From positions 3,473,208-3,537,207 of the forward strand of contig NW_006498435.1 of the NCBI RefSeq assembly GCF_000471905.2: DNA of 64,000 nucleotides, written 5' to 3'. The notes under the pieces were generated by a model. The model did no database searches. It had not been told where the DNA came from and saw only the letters and a program-made list of their open reading frames with translations. The position numbers were made by a program, and so were the translations under genes. Positions 11,430-23,089 of the stretch are shown piece after piece. The stretch's first letter is position 1. Every line of letters begins with the position of its first letter. Source of the DNA: Amborella trichopoda (taxonomy: Eukaryota > Streptophyta > Magnoliopsida > Amborellales > Amborellaceae).

Positions 11430-12960
11430 ACCCTAAACACCATGGTCCAAACTATATGACCTTAAATTGTAGCAAAGGTCTATGTGCACGACCTTAAACT
11501 GCATAGTTCTAGCTGCATGACTTTAAAACTACATAGCTATGGTCTAGATGTATGACCCTAAAACTATAGTACATGTCTTAGCCGCATGACGTTACAAGGC
11601 TCAGCACCATGGTCCAAACTATATTACCTTAAACTGTAGCGGAGGTCAAGTTGAACGACTTTAAACTGCATGGTCCTAGCCGCATGACTTTAAAACTACA
11701 TAGCTATGGTCTAGCTGTATGACCCTAAAACTATAATACATGTCCTAGCCGCAAGTCGTTAAAGGCTCAGCACCATGGTCCAAACTATATGACCTTAAAT
11801 TGTAGTGGAGGTCTAGTTGTACGACGTTAAACTGCACGGTCCTAACTGCATGACTTTAAAACTACATAGTTATGATCTAGCTGTATGACCCTAAAACTAT
11901 AGTACATGTTCTAGTCGCATGACGTTAAAAGGCTTAGCTGCATGACTTTAAAATTGCATAGCTATGGTCTAGCTGAATGACCCTAAAACTACAGTACACA
12001 TCCTAGCCGCATGACGTTAAAAGGCTCAACACCATGGTCCAAACTATATGACCTTAAACTGTAGCGGAGGTCTAGTTGCACATTCTTAAACCTGCATGGT
12101 TTTAGCTGCATGACTTTAAAACTGCAGAGTTATGGTCTAGTTGTATGACACTAAAACTATAGTACACGTCCTAGCCACATGACGTTAAAAGGCTCAGCAC
12201 CATGGTCCAAACTATATGACCTTAAACTGTAGCAGAGGTCTAATTGCACGACCTTAAACTACATGGTCGTAGCTGCATGACTTTAAAACTGCATAGCTAT
12301 GGTCCAGTTGTATGACCCTAAAACTATAGTACACGTCCTAGCCGCATGACATTAAAAGGCTCAGCACTACGGTCTAAACTATATGACTGTAAACTGTAGT
12401 GGAGGTCTAGTTGTACGACCTTAAACCTTATGGTCTTAGTTGCAGGACTTTAAACTGCATAACCATGGTCCAAACTCTATGACCTTAAACTGTAATGGAG
12501 GTCTAGTTGCACGACCATCAAATGCATGGTCCTAGCTGCATGACTTTAAAACTGCATAGTTATGGTCTAGCTGTAAGACCCTAGCTGCATGACGTTAAAA
12601 ACTCAACACCATGGTCTAAACTATATGACCGTAAATTGTAGCTGAGGTCTAGCTACACAACCTCAAACTGCATAGTCCTAGCTGCATGACTTTAAAACTG
12701 CATAATTATGGTATAGTTGTATGGCCCTAAAACTATAGTACACGTTCTAGCCACATGATGTTAAAAGGCTCAGCACCACGGTCCAAAGTATATGACCATA
12801 AACTATAATGGAGGTCTTGTTGTACAACCTTATACTGCATGGTCCTTTAAACTGCATAACCACGGTTCAACCTATATGACCCTAAACCATAATGCACGTC
12901 CTGGTCACATAACGATAAAATGCTTTGCACAGGTCCTAGAGGTATGATCATAAACTCGCC
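11430..12960 (+). repeat. Higher-order tandem array, 167-bp unit of five ~33-bp monomers
   Basis: Every monomer contains a variant of ATGACSTTAAA. Five distinguishable monomers (ending roughly GGAGGTCTAGTTGC, CATGGTCCTAGCTGC, TATGGTCTAGCTGT, ACACGTCCTAGCCGC and CATGGTCCAAACT) make a composite unit. ATGACG-type monomers start at 11586, 11753, 11919, 12011, 12179 and 12346, giving spacings of 167, 166, 92 (partial unit), 168 and 167. Units decay towards the right end. It is non-coding. A two-monomer version of the same array occurs at 19420-19830. Confidence 0.85.
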
Positions 12961-13379
12961 CCCACATACGTAGGCACACCTTTTTACGTGCATCTTCATG
13001 CATGTCTTCCTTAACCGACCCATGCGTGTGTACTACCCCCCCAGTGGGTCCATTCACTTCATCATCCTTCATCATTCCCCAATGAGTCTTACCCGTGCTC
13101 ACAAAACGGCGAACCATCCCGCCACCTATACTCGACGCAAGCTAGTGGGTCATCATTTTTCACCCACCTTTCATACCTCATCCATCTTTCATAGGTAGCT
13201 TCATGTCATCTCCCCGAAAGTGAGCTAAAACCACTACCATACTCACTCCATGGCCTCTACCAACTGCCATCCATCTCCATTATGGTCCAGCTATATGACC
13301 TTAACCTGTAATGCACGTCTTGACCGCATGACGTTAAAAGGCTTCGCACAGGTCCCGAAGGCATGACCTTAAACACACC
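12961..13379 (+). other. Conserved spacer of unit A
   Basis: CCCCAGTGGGTCC-type phrases and a last pair of ATGACCTTAA/ATGACGTTAAA monomers (13295-13345). The matching spacer of unit B is about 19840-20340. No gene is seen. Confidence 0.5.
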
Positions 13380-15960
13380 TTCACAAAAAAAATGAAATAA
13401 TGGGCATGGTGTATAACTTTATAAGGGAACACGATGAGTAAAAATGACGAATGGGCATGGTCATGAAGCCATAAGTAAAAGAGTTCTGAGAATAAAACCC
13501 GGGCACAGTGAAAATCTGAAAGGGCATCGTGAGTAAAAATGGAAGAATCAGGGTGGCCATAAGGTCATGGGTAAAAGAGCCCCAAATAAAAAGAAGTTGA
13601 TGAAAAACATCTCCACGATGCCTCTTCCCAAGTTCAAGTGAAAATCCACAAAGAGATCTTGGACCAATAAACAAGTTGATGTAGCGCTCGCCTCAACAGG
13701 CGGCTTCAGCTCTCATTCAAAAAAAGAAAAAATCCCTGGTGTTACATTACCAGGGTCCAAACATACAAGCTCTAAGGAAAATATTCCGATAGCGTGAGTC
13801 CAGTTGCAAAAAGGAATCAAATGACATAATACATGCCAAGACGGCAAGACTAGTCTCATGAAAAAGAGCATCATTCCCAGGAGGCTATGAAATACACTCC
13901 CAAATGCCGGAGATGCCTTGAGAAGGCTAAGTCTACCATGACTTTAGAGTAGCAATCAGATAATTGTTGTAGCTGCAAAGCAGTGGGTAGGGGTGGTTAT
14001 ACCCAAAGCTGGTTATCTCGATAAACTGAGGTACCCTACCCGCCAAGGAACAAATGACGCATGACACAGACGAGCGCCAACAAAAGGCTCTTCAGCACAA
14101 CAAGCAAACAAGAAAGTCACTCCGACAATCCAAAGATTCCCTAAGAAGGCTAAGTCAACCATGACTTTGGAGCGGTAATCATAGCAGCAAAGCAGTGGGT
14201 AGGGGTGGTTATACCCAAAGCTGGCTATCTCGATAAACTGAGGTACCCTACCCGCCAAGGAACAACTAGTGCATTATGCAGACGAGTGTCGACCAAAGGC
14301 TCTTTTGTTGTCTATATAAGACAAAGAACCCAGGCCAAATGCGAACAATTCCCTTTGACATGGCACTCAATTGCCAGATGGGCCTGATTTTGACTAACGA
14401 GGTCCGTACAGAATCCTCAGCTTCAGAATCGTAGACAGTCCACACGAGGGTGAGGACTTCGATAAGATCTCTAATAAAAGTCTATTCTCCCCTAAAGTCT
14501 CCACAAACGGACCCGTGAACAATGCATCCTTACATCTGCGCATCCTAGTTGCACCATTGGGTGAATATCCTCGATGTTCACTTGGTCTTGTGGTTAGGAA
14601 GAAAAAAGTAATAAAGCCAAAGGAAATTTTCCAAATGTTGTCCTTCTCTCTTCTCTTGAAGCGCAACATTCGGTGGGGCAATTTGTTTGAACACATTTTT
14701 CAACGCCTTCGTCCCTGATGCGAAATAAAGAGAAAGCAGGTCAATAAAGCCTACAAAACAATGGAAATTTTGACAGTCTTATAATAGCCCCAAAAGTGGT
14801 CAAGATCTTCATCACCACTCCAAAAGGCTACTTGTCAAGTTTCATCTCAATCAGACATGTCTAAGGTAGTGAACACAAAGAAACAATTTCAGAAAAATCG
14901 GCATTTAGCACCCTGAAATGGACCCCGTAACTAGAACTATATTTTTAGTGTGTCAAATAGTTGTGGGACCACTGCCATTGAATCCAGCACAGTTGAAAAC
15001 CTTTATGGGTCAAGTTTAGGCTTAATCGGGCACTTCAAGACAAAGTTATGGGTACAATACCAAAAGGGATAGGCCGCACACTATTCTCGTGTGGCCACCC
15101 TGCACCAAAACACCATTAAAGGTGGTTGTTTTTACAGTCACGGGTAGTGACTTTCAAGGCCTATATCTCACTTGTTCCAAATCGGATCGATCTCAAATTT
15201 TGTCAGCATGTTCTTCTCATCAAGACAATCGTTTCGATATGTGGTATGCCCCGTGACAATGCCCGAGCTGAGAGAAAAACTAGAGAGAAGTTGCTGATCC
15301 GTGAAGAAAATTGAAAAAAATTAGCAACATCACGCCTCATGTGAGCATCCAAATCCTAGTGCTCGCATACCCGATACGCACGAAACCAATTGCGTTATGT
15401 TCGTGAGGTCTATGGCTATCTCTGGTCCGAACCCCGAGTACAATAAATGATTGGATTTCACACACGGAGACGTCAAAGCTGCCGTAACTTTTAGTAGCCG
15501 GATTTCAAGATTCTGGCCAAAAACTCAAGATGATGAAATCTTCATCTGGACACGCAATCGAGATACGTTTGTTGCAACATAATCGTGACGACATGCTTAG
15601 TGTGATTCAACAAAGAAACTAAAGAAAAACATTAAGAAACAAGCACACAATTGATCCAAAGTTTCCAAGATTTAAGAAAATTTCAAGTTTCATGATCATG
15701 GCTTAAAACGATGATTCATGGCTCGAAGTTGGTATCAAATCGATCATTACACCGAGCCCCACAAGAAAATAATCATCTTTCTATCAAACGTGCATCAGAA
15801 CTACCCCGGATCAGTCATGAAAGATCACGCAAGTTCTCGGGCAACAAATGAGAACTGTTCTGAAATTCCACACATTGTTAGGCATTGAAAAAATAATCCT
15901 TTTACACCCATTTTTAGAATTTTTTTTAATTCAATTAAATTGTAATTATCTTCAATTTTA
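13380..15960 (+). other. Middle conserved region of unit A
   Basis: Non-coding. 13380-13740 aligns by eye with 20340-20700 (GGGCATGGTCATGAA, TCATGGGTAAA, AGGCGGCTTCAGC). A segment of about 80 bases (GCAGTGGGTAGGGGTGGTTA through GAGGTACCCTACCCGCCAAG) occurs twice, at about 13978-14050 and 14192-14265. 14640-14720 aligns with 21637-21715 around GCGCAACATTCGGTGGGGCA. Short ORFs here do not resemble known families. Confidence 0.6.
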
Positions 15961-15969
15961 GGTAGTTTT

Positions 15970-16007
15970 TGGGCGTCCACCCATGTTTTGGCCCAATTCT
16001 ATATAAG
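15970..16007 (+). promoter_or_regulatory. Conserved promoter-like block of unit A
   Basis: GGGCGTCCACCCATGTTTTG precedes TATATAAG at 16000-16007. Unit B has GGGCATCCACCCATGTTTGG followed by TATATAAG at 22931-22938. About 50 bases downstream both units have a T-rich start region with TTCAATAGAG or TCAATTAAAAATTAG, as in an R region. This is inference from layout, not a mapped start. Confidence 0.5.
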
Positions 16008-16089
16008 CATATAAAGCCAAATTGTAAAATCCTATTGGGTTCATTCTTAAAGATTCAATAGAGACTTCATTTTTGCTTAAGCTCGTGGG

Positions 16090-16307
16090 AGCATCTTGGA
16101 GAGAGAGAGAGGAAAGAGAAGAAAAGGGTCGATACCCTTCAGTAAGGTAATTTTCTCTCTCCTCCCCTCTTTCACTCTCTTTCTTTTTCTTCTTCTCATC
16201 TATCTCTTTTTCTCTCTCTTCTTCTCGTCTTTATCTATGTTTCTCTCTCTTCTTCTCATCTCTATCTCTCTTCTTCTCATCCTCATCTCCTTTATGTTCT
16301 TCTTCTT
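16090..16307 (+). repeat. Pyrimidine-rich leader tract of unit A
   Basis: GAGAGAGAGAGG then long TTCTCTCT/TTCTTCTC runs. It matches the position of the longer CT tract in unit B (23090-23480). ORFs across it are low-complexity artefacts. Confidence 0.75.
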
Positions 16308-16790
16308 AAAACACAGTCGGCAATGCCTAGCGCCGATTGTGTCTTTCTCTCTCCGCTCTTCTTAAAACAACCGGCAATGCCTAGCGTCGACTGTGTCTTT
16401 CTCTCTTTTCTCTTCTTAAAACACAACAAGGAATGCCTAGTGCCAACTGTCTTTCTCTCTCCGCTCTTCTTAAAATATAGCTGGTAATGCCTAGCACCGA
16501 CTGTGTCTTTCTCTCTCCGCTCTTCTTAAAACACAGCCGGTAATGCCTAACACCGGCTATGTCTTTCTCTCTCCTCTCTTCTTAAAAGAAACACAATCGG
16601 TGATGCCTAACGCCGACTGTGCCCTTCTTGCCCCCACTCTCTCTAACACAACAGGCGATACCTAGCGCCTACTGTGTCCTCTCTCTTTTCTTCTTCTAAC
16701 ACAGCCGGCGATGCCTAGCGCCGACTGTGTCTTGTTTCTCTTCTTCTTCCAACACAGCCAGCGATGCCTGACGTCGACTGTGTCCTCCCT
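16308..16790 (+). repeat. Unit A motif array 3, hairpin-forming ~57-bp repeat
   Basis: About nine copies at 50-60 base spacing of a unit built as ACACAGTCGGC-AATGCCTAGC-GCCGATTGTGT with CTTTCTCTCT between them. The two outer halves of each unit are inverted repeats, so each copy can form a hairpin. Copies start near 16312, 16368, 16425, 16477, 16535, 16590, 16648, 16702 and 16752. Confidence 0.8.
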
Positions 16791-17689
16791 TCTCTCTCCT
16801 TCCTTCTCTCTTCTCTCACACTCTTTTCCTTATTTCTTTCTCTTCCTCTATCTCTTTCTCTTCTCCTCTTACTTCTTATTCTCTCTTTATGATTTCCATG
16901 CCTTCTGTCATCCCTTCATTTGACTAAGAGGAGTTGAGATTAGCCTCTTATGGTAGCTCTGTCGTCTAGCCGTAATGTTGTTATGCCAGAATTATTGTGC
17001 CCACTTTATTGCCACGACAGACTAACCATAGTGTCTAGCTAGTTAGTATCGGTATTGACGTTTGGTAGTAACTCTGTTGAACCAATCTGAGTTGCCGAGC
17101 CTGTTTTACTGCCATGTCATACCAATTACCTACCAGCTTAGTCACTATGCTGATCTCCCTGCCTAATCAAATTATTTTCTCCCCCACCTTTCTTCTCTCA
17201 TTATTCTTTTCTTCTTTGAATGTGTACATGTATTCATCAAGAAGACAAGGTGAGGTCTGCTGACCCACCTGTCTTATAACCTTTTCCATATGTGTGTGAT
17301 TGCATAAAACATGAGAATATAAGCCAAGAGAGGAGATTTCGAACTAGTTTTACAATTGGGGGGACTTTCTTCATGGTCTAAGAGGGCACCCACATGAGCT
17401 AGCCCGAGTATGTCCTGAACCCGAGTATTCACTGGAAACTGAAATTGTGCCATCATTATTTTCCCTGACTTCAAAATGCACTGGTCCACTGATAAAGGTG
17501 TTACTCGAGGGCTACTTCGATTTACATGAAGGCTTCGTGAGCCAAATGGGGTCTCCCCTAACCAAGCTATCGTCACTAAAATTGCTGGTCCCCAACTCTC
17601 CTGCTCTTAGAAGATTTTTCACTTTCAGAATGTTCTTAGAACCTTGGTCGCGTAAAGGTTCAGCCATTGGATGTGTACACTTGCCCCTT
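16791..17689 (+). other. Right end of unit A and spacer to unit B
   Basis: CT-rich sequence, then a block at 17222-17410 that matches 24463-24660 of unit B (GACCCACCTGTCT and TCTAAGAGGGCACCCA versus TCTAAGAGGGTGCCCA). 17420-17690 has no recognised content. Confidence 0.5.
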
Positions 17690-17693
17690 CAAA

Positions 17694-17960
17694 ACACTTG
17701 GCTTAATCGCCATGCATGTTTTGATGTTGTGTGCTTCTTACTGCCGTGCACGTTTTGATGTTGCGTGCTTCTCACTGCCAAATGTGTTTTGATGTCAGCG
17801 CTTCTCACTGTCGTGCGTGTTTGACGACGTGTGCTTCTCATTGCCGTGCGCATTTTGACGTCGTGCGCATCTCACTGCCGTGCACGTTTTGATGTCGCGC
17901 GCTCTTCACTAACGAGTGTAGCCTGCTATAGTGCACCTCTTACCGTCGTGCGCGACACAG
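17694..17960 (+). repeat. Unit B motif array 1 (CTGCCGTGCGCGTTTTGA)
   Basis: Copies of TTCTCACTGCCGTGC(G/A)CGTTTTGATGTCG about 40-45 bases apart. The array occupies the place that the CACCGGCTGTGT array has in unit A. Confidence 0.75.
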
Positions 17961-18550
17961 TATTGCCTTCCATGCATGTGTTACCCTAATATGTGTGCCT
18001 TTGCAAACGCCGCCATTTTTGTTGCATAACACTACATGCATGACACCTCGTCAGCACACCTGTCCCCTCTACACATGTAGACTGTGACCTTTAACTGCGT
18101 CAACCGACTGTCCTTTCCCACTGCTATCACCAAAAAAATCCCTGTGGCTGTCAGAATTCCTGAAACCCCGACACGAAACCTCTGCAAGACGTCAGCCTTC
18201 CCCGAACTTTTCCTGTAAACCACCGAAAAACCTCCACGAGCTAGTACTCGCTCGACCGGGAAACTCCCCAGCAGGCACTCGTTCTCACTCGAAAATCTCT
18301 GCAACCCCTGTGTTTGCTGTAAAAGTCCCTGTTGGAACTTCCCCTCTCACACCTGTGGATCCTCTTCTCCAACAGAAAGCCTTCTTCTTCTCTACACTCT
18401 CGATTTTTCTCCCTTTGTTGGAACTCTTCTTGCCGAAACTCTCATTGAGAAAAAACTAGAAAACCTTCCGCCATTGTTAATGTCGCTATTAAAAACCCCA
18501 TGTTAAAGAATGCTCAGGTAAAACGGTAAAACAATAAAAGGCGTTTTACC
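17961..18550 (+). other. Unit B block between array 1 and the minus-strand TATA site
   Basis: Shares TGTTGGAACTTC and the pre-TATA layout with 10030-10430 of unit A. An open minus-strand stretch (18032-18304, 90 codons) has no recognisable domain, and unit A does not preserve it as a frame. Confidence 0.45.
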
Positions 18551-18560
18551 CTTTTATACC
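18551..18560 (-). promoter_or_regulatory. TATA-like site on the minus strand of unit B
   Basis: The minus strand reads GGTATAAAAGGGTAAAACG, the counterpart of the site at 10430-10440 in unit A. It faces away from the plus-strand TATA at 22931, giving a divergent pair in each unit. Confidence 0.4.
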
Positions 18561-18659
18561 CAAGGATTCCCACATATGCCCCTCACAAAGAAAAAATGAC
18601 ATCCAAATCCCAAGGTCAAACTGTGATAGGTTGGCCGAGTCGGGTTCAAGCTCGAGCCC

Positions 18660-19020
18660 AAAACCTGAACAGAGACATACTGTCGTGCACGTTTTCACCG
18701 TCGAGCCCTTTTTCGTTGTCGAGCGCATTTTCGCCACACACTGCCGCCTAGAGCACCTTTTACCGCCAAGCACGTTTTTGCTGCTAAGCGCGCATTTTCA
18801 CCACCGAGCGCGTTTTCGCCGTCGAGCTCGTTTTCACCGCATGCTACCACCTTGTGCGCTTTTCACTGTCAAGTGTGTTTTTTCCACTGAGCGCACCTCT
18901 CGCCACATGCTGCCTTGTGCGTACCGTCGAGCACGCCCCTCGCCACATGATGCCGCCGAGTGTATATGCACTGTCGAGCGCATATGCACTAACGAGCACG
19001 TTTTCATTGTCGAGCTCAAC
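18660..19020 (+). repeat. Unit B motif array 2 (CCGTCGAGCGCGTTTTC)
   Basis: Irregular short repeats around CACCGTCGAGCGCGTTTTC. The motif matches the other unit B arrays (CGTCGTGCGCG), not those of unit A. The 195-codon ORF running through it (18631-19218) is a translation of this repeat. Confidence 0.7.
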
Positions 19021-19419
19021 CCTTCTGCCTCTACGCCCACACCTTTTCCATGCACCTTCACGCATGCCTTCCCTAGACGGCTTGTTCATGTGCGCATCGG
19101 CAAGGTACAACACCCATCACCTTCCCATCCCCACTGGAGTCATATTCATGCTTCCCATCACATGATTCCACCCATTTTAATCACCAGGGAGCCACATTCG
19201 CTCCCTAATCCCCAATGAGTCTGCTTCCGCCTACCATCCCTCATTGGGTCACCTTCACCATCTGAACCCACTGTCATAAATGGTCTCGGCCATTTTTCAT
19301 CCCCAGTGAGTCAGACCACCATCCATAGACTCATTCCCCATAGATCCACTTCACATCCCCCAGTGAGTCCACCCCTCACTGAATTGCTCACATATATGGC
19401 GACTCCCACAACAGTTCAG

Positions 19420-19830
19420 TTGCATGACCCTAAACTGTAGCGCACGTTCTGATCGCATGACGTTAAACTGCTTTGTGCCATGGTCCAATTGCATGACCTT
19501 AAAAATGTAGCGCATGTCCTGGCCGCATGGCGTTAAACTGTTTTGCGCCACAGTCCAGTTGCATGACCCTAAACTGTAGTGCACATCCTGGCTGCGTGAC
19601 GTTAAACTGCTTTGTGCCAAGATCCAGTTTCAAGACCCTAACTATAACACACATCCTGGCCACATGACGTTAAACTACTTCGCACCACAGTTTCATGACC
19701 TTAAACTATAACACACGTACTGGCCGCATGACGATAAACTGCTCTGTACAAAGGTCCAATTGCATGACTTTAAACTGTAGCACATGTCCTGGCCGCATGA
19801 CGTTAAACTGCTTTGCCCAAGTCCTAATGG
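19420..19830 (+). repeat. Two-monomer tandem array, ~69-bp unit
   Basis: Alternating ATGACCCTAAACTGTAGCGC and ATGACGTTAAACTGCTTTG monomers of about 33 and 36 bases. Starts at 19424, 19457, 19493, 19527 and 19563 give a composite period of 69-70. It is the counterpart of the five-monomer array at 11430-12960. Confidence 0.85.
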
Positions 19831-22800
19831 CATGACTTTAAACACGCCTCCACACACGTGTGCCCCCTCTGCTGCACGCACGCCCTTTGCATGCCCCTCC
19901 ATGCATACCTCCCCTAACCGGCCTGTTCACATGCTCATGCCACCTTCACTTCCTCCCCAGTGAGTCCATCTCCATTGCCCTCATAAACTCACAACATTCT
20001 CCAGTGAGTCCGGCCCATGCTCATTAATCCCTGGTGAGCCATTCCATCATACATACTCACCGACAGCTAGTGGGCCACCCCTTATCCATCCTCCACACAA
20101 AACATCACCCATCATACACAGATGGTCTCGTGCCATCTCTCCCAAGTGAGTCAAGCCACAACCATACTCACTCTATGGCCTCCACAGACCATCATCCATC
20201 ACCATCACAGTCCAAGTTATATGACCTTAAACTGTGGTGCACGTCCTGACCGCATGATGTTAAACTGCTTCGCACAATGGTCAAGGCTATATGACCTTAA
20301 ATCATATCCCAGGTATCAGAGGCATGACCTTGAATATGCCCCCAAAAAAAAAATGAGCATGGTGTAAACCCAAAAAGCGAACGCCATTAGTAAAAATGAC
20401 AGACGGGCATGGTCATGAAACCATGAGTAAGAGTGTTCTGTAAAATAAAAACTGGGCACGATGAAAACCCGAAAGGGCATTATGAGCAAAAATGGAAAAA
20501 ATGAAAACATGACTGCCAGGTCATGGGCAAATGAGCCTAATAAAAAAGAAGTTCGTGAAAACCATCTTTACGACACCGCTTCCCCACAGTCCAGGTGAGA
20601 ACCCGAAAGGCACTCGGACCAATAAGAAGGTTGATGCATCAATCGCCTCCATAGGCAGCTTCAGCCATCACTTCACAAAAAGAAAAATCCCCAGTGCAGA
20701 ATACCTTGCTATTAGGACCCAAAAAGAAAGAGCTTCAAGAAAAATCCAACAGTCTGAGTCCGTTCATGAAAGAACCCATGAGTCAAAAGAATCACCAAGA
20801 CTCAGGGTTCCGTGCTAAAGAGCCACATTCTCAAGAAGCCAAATAAAGACAAGAAAGTCATTCCGACAAGCCAAAGATGCTCCTCAACAGCAAGAAACTG
20901 TCAAATCAGGTCAATACCTGCTCACAACAACCAGGGTAGAGCCCTTTCAAGGCCGCCTTGCCAAAATCCCACCTTGACTGGACCAGACATTCGGGACAAG
21001 CTAACAAAAATCCCCCGACTGGACTTGCTAGGATGGGGCCCACAGAGGTGCCCTGCTTATCAAAGCAAACCTTGTGTAGCAGCAAACAATGCCCACTAAG
21101 GGCTTCCTGGCTGTCTATCCAAAGAAGAGCTCCTGACATGGATGATGGGCATTCCATGAGATGTCCCCCACCAGCAGCAAAACAAAAGTCCCTGACGTGG
21201 ATTATGGGCATTCCATGAGATGTACCCCACCAGAAGACACAAACAAATTTAACTGATTGGGAGGAAATCCCTTAAGCAAGGCCACCGACTGCCAGACAAG
21301 CCTGGATTCTGATTGACTAGGTATACAAGACCTTAAGCAAGGCCCCCAGTTGTTGGAAACTAAAAAGAGCTTCCAACGTTGACCATGGGCATTCCATGAG
21401 ATGTCCCCCACTAGTATCTCAAGTCTCTTCTCCCCCCTAAAGTCTGCATGTCTGGGTCTACAAGCCCTTAGACAAGGCCCCCAGATGTATGACCACCTTG
21501 GTCACCCCTTCGAGAACCTTGGTCAACCCTTCGGGAAGCATCTTTGCACAATTATCCCTTCGATGTTCATGTGATCCAGTGGCCAGGAAGGAAACTAAAG
21601 TCAAAGGACAATTTTGATTCCGAATGTTACCCTTCTCGCTTCTCTCGAAGCACAACATTCGGCGGGGCAAGATGTTTGAAGGTATTTTTCAACACTTGTA
21701 TCCCCAATACGAATAAGGAGGAAGCATTTCGATACCTAAATCTGCAAGTACCAAAATGCCTGTGGACTACAGAAGTCGTAGGTCAATAAGCCTTGATCCA
21801 GAAGTGAAATTTTCAAAAGTCTCAGAATGGCCCAAGAAGGTTCAATATCATGCTTCAGAGTCTCCTAAGAATACCTGCCAAGTTTCGTCATGATTCGACA
21901 AGTTTAAAGCAGTGCAGACGAAGAAAATATTTTGCAAAATCTGCCACTATCGCCATGAAAATGAACCTTATAACTATAGTCGTATCACCAGATGGTGACC
22001 CTGGGGCCATTGCTAATGGATCTGAAATTTTTGAAAACCTCTAGGGACCAATTTTTTGCTTCATCAGATGTGTCTGGACCAAGTTATGGCCAAATTATCC
22101 AAAATAGGTAGGCCTCACGCTATTACCGTGCACCCTCAGTGAACCAGTTTCCATTAATGAAAACTATGTTTTTAAGTTTCAGGCTAAACTTTGGAAAGCC
22201 ATATCTCTCATCCCAATCCGGATCAAGCTCAAATTTTGGGAGCATGTTTGTCTCGTCTCAAAATTTGAGCTTGATCAAACAGCCACATTATGACTCCCGC
22301 GTATCAGATCGACCTCAAACCAGACACATTATGAGCACGAGTCAAAGGCTTCATCTGAGCTAAACCTCATGTGTGATGGACGGTCAGATTCAACACATGA
22401 TGAGTACGAAGTTGCTGCAATTTTCGGCTACCAAAAACCAAACTCCGGCCAAAATACCAAATTTTTAAAATGGTCGTTTGAACCCCAAATCGACCCACAT
22501 TCATCTCCAAACGCTCATGATGGCATGCCCGGCAAAATACAACAAAGAAATTGTGGAAAAACACTGAGAAACGAGTGTGATCTTGAATCAAAGATCGCAT
22601 GTTTCTCGTGATTTTTACATCTCGTGATCGTGGACCAAAAGTTCGATCCATGGCTCAAAATGGGTATCAAAACAACCGCCTTCCTGAGCCAAACAAGAAA
22701 AGAAAAATATTTTGGCCTGATAAAGGTCAGAAGGACCCCGAACGGACCCCAAAAGATTGCAAAGGTTGCATGGCCATAACTGTGACTTAAATGGAATTTC

Positions 22801-22900
22801 AAGATTTGTGAGTGAGGGGCAAAATCATCATTTTGCCCCTAATTTCTTAATTTTCATTAATTCATTTAATTCCTATTTTTCTACAATTAGGTTGAAAATT
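19831..22900 (+). other. Middle conserved region of unit B
   Basis: Non-coding. Segments match unit A (see unit entry). 21110-21240 holds two copies of a phrase containing GATTATGGGCATTCCATGAG / GATGATGGGCATTCCATGAG, and a third lies near 21380. A strong inverted repeat is at 22221-22276. No gene was recognised. Confidence 0.5.
22221..22276. repeat. 18-bp perfect inverted repeat with 20-base loop
   Basis: GATCAAGCTCAAATTTTG at 22221-22238 is exactly complementary to CAAAATTTGAGCTTGATC at 22259-22276. The corresponding place in unit A (about 15185-15235) has only the first arm in degenerate form. Confidence 0.9.
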
Positions 22901-22938
22901 GGGCATCCACCCATGTTTGGATTAATTTCCTATATAAG
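22901..22938 (+). promoter_or_regulatory. Conserved promoter-like block of unit B
   Basis: GGGCATCCACCCATGTTTGG then TATATAAG at 22931-22938, matching 15970-16007 of unit A in sequence and spacing. Confidence 0.5.
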
Positions 22939-23089
22939 CATGTGATGTGCTCTTGTAAAGGACCCCTCTTCATCAATTAAAAATTAGTCTTTTTGCTTGA
23001 GTTTTTTGGTCACGGTTTAGAGAGAGAGAGAGGAGAGAGAAGATCTAGGTGGGTACCCTTGGGCATTGTAGGTAACTTTCTCTCTCCTC

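Larger units (their letters stand above)
9580..17420 (+). mobile_element. Unit A: 7.8-kb non-coding LTR/leader-like repeat unit
   Basis: This unit has the same block order as unit B (17690-24667): short CG-rich motif array, minus-strand TATA block, second motif array, ATGAC-TTAAA tandem array, a block beginning GGGCATGG, a block containing AACATTCGG(T/C)GGGGCAA, a plus-strand TATA block followed by T-rich sequence with ATTCAATAGAG, a CT-rich tract, a third motif array, and a closing block with CTAAGAGGG. No coding domain was seen. The plus-strand TATA, AT-rich stretch and pyrimidine leader resemble the U3-R-U5/leader of plant Tat-type elements, and the unit lies directly 3' of a Tat pol on the same strand. 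It could therefore be an oversized LTR, or part of a LARD-like non-autonomous element. Outer limits are approximate. Confidence 0.6.

Noticed and set aside
18631..19218. 195-codon ORF in unit B
   Set aside because: Follows the CGTCGAGCGCGTTTTC repeat array; overlapping frames on both strands are also open and no domain is visible.
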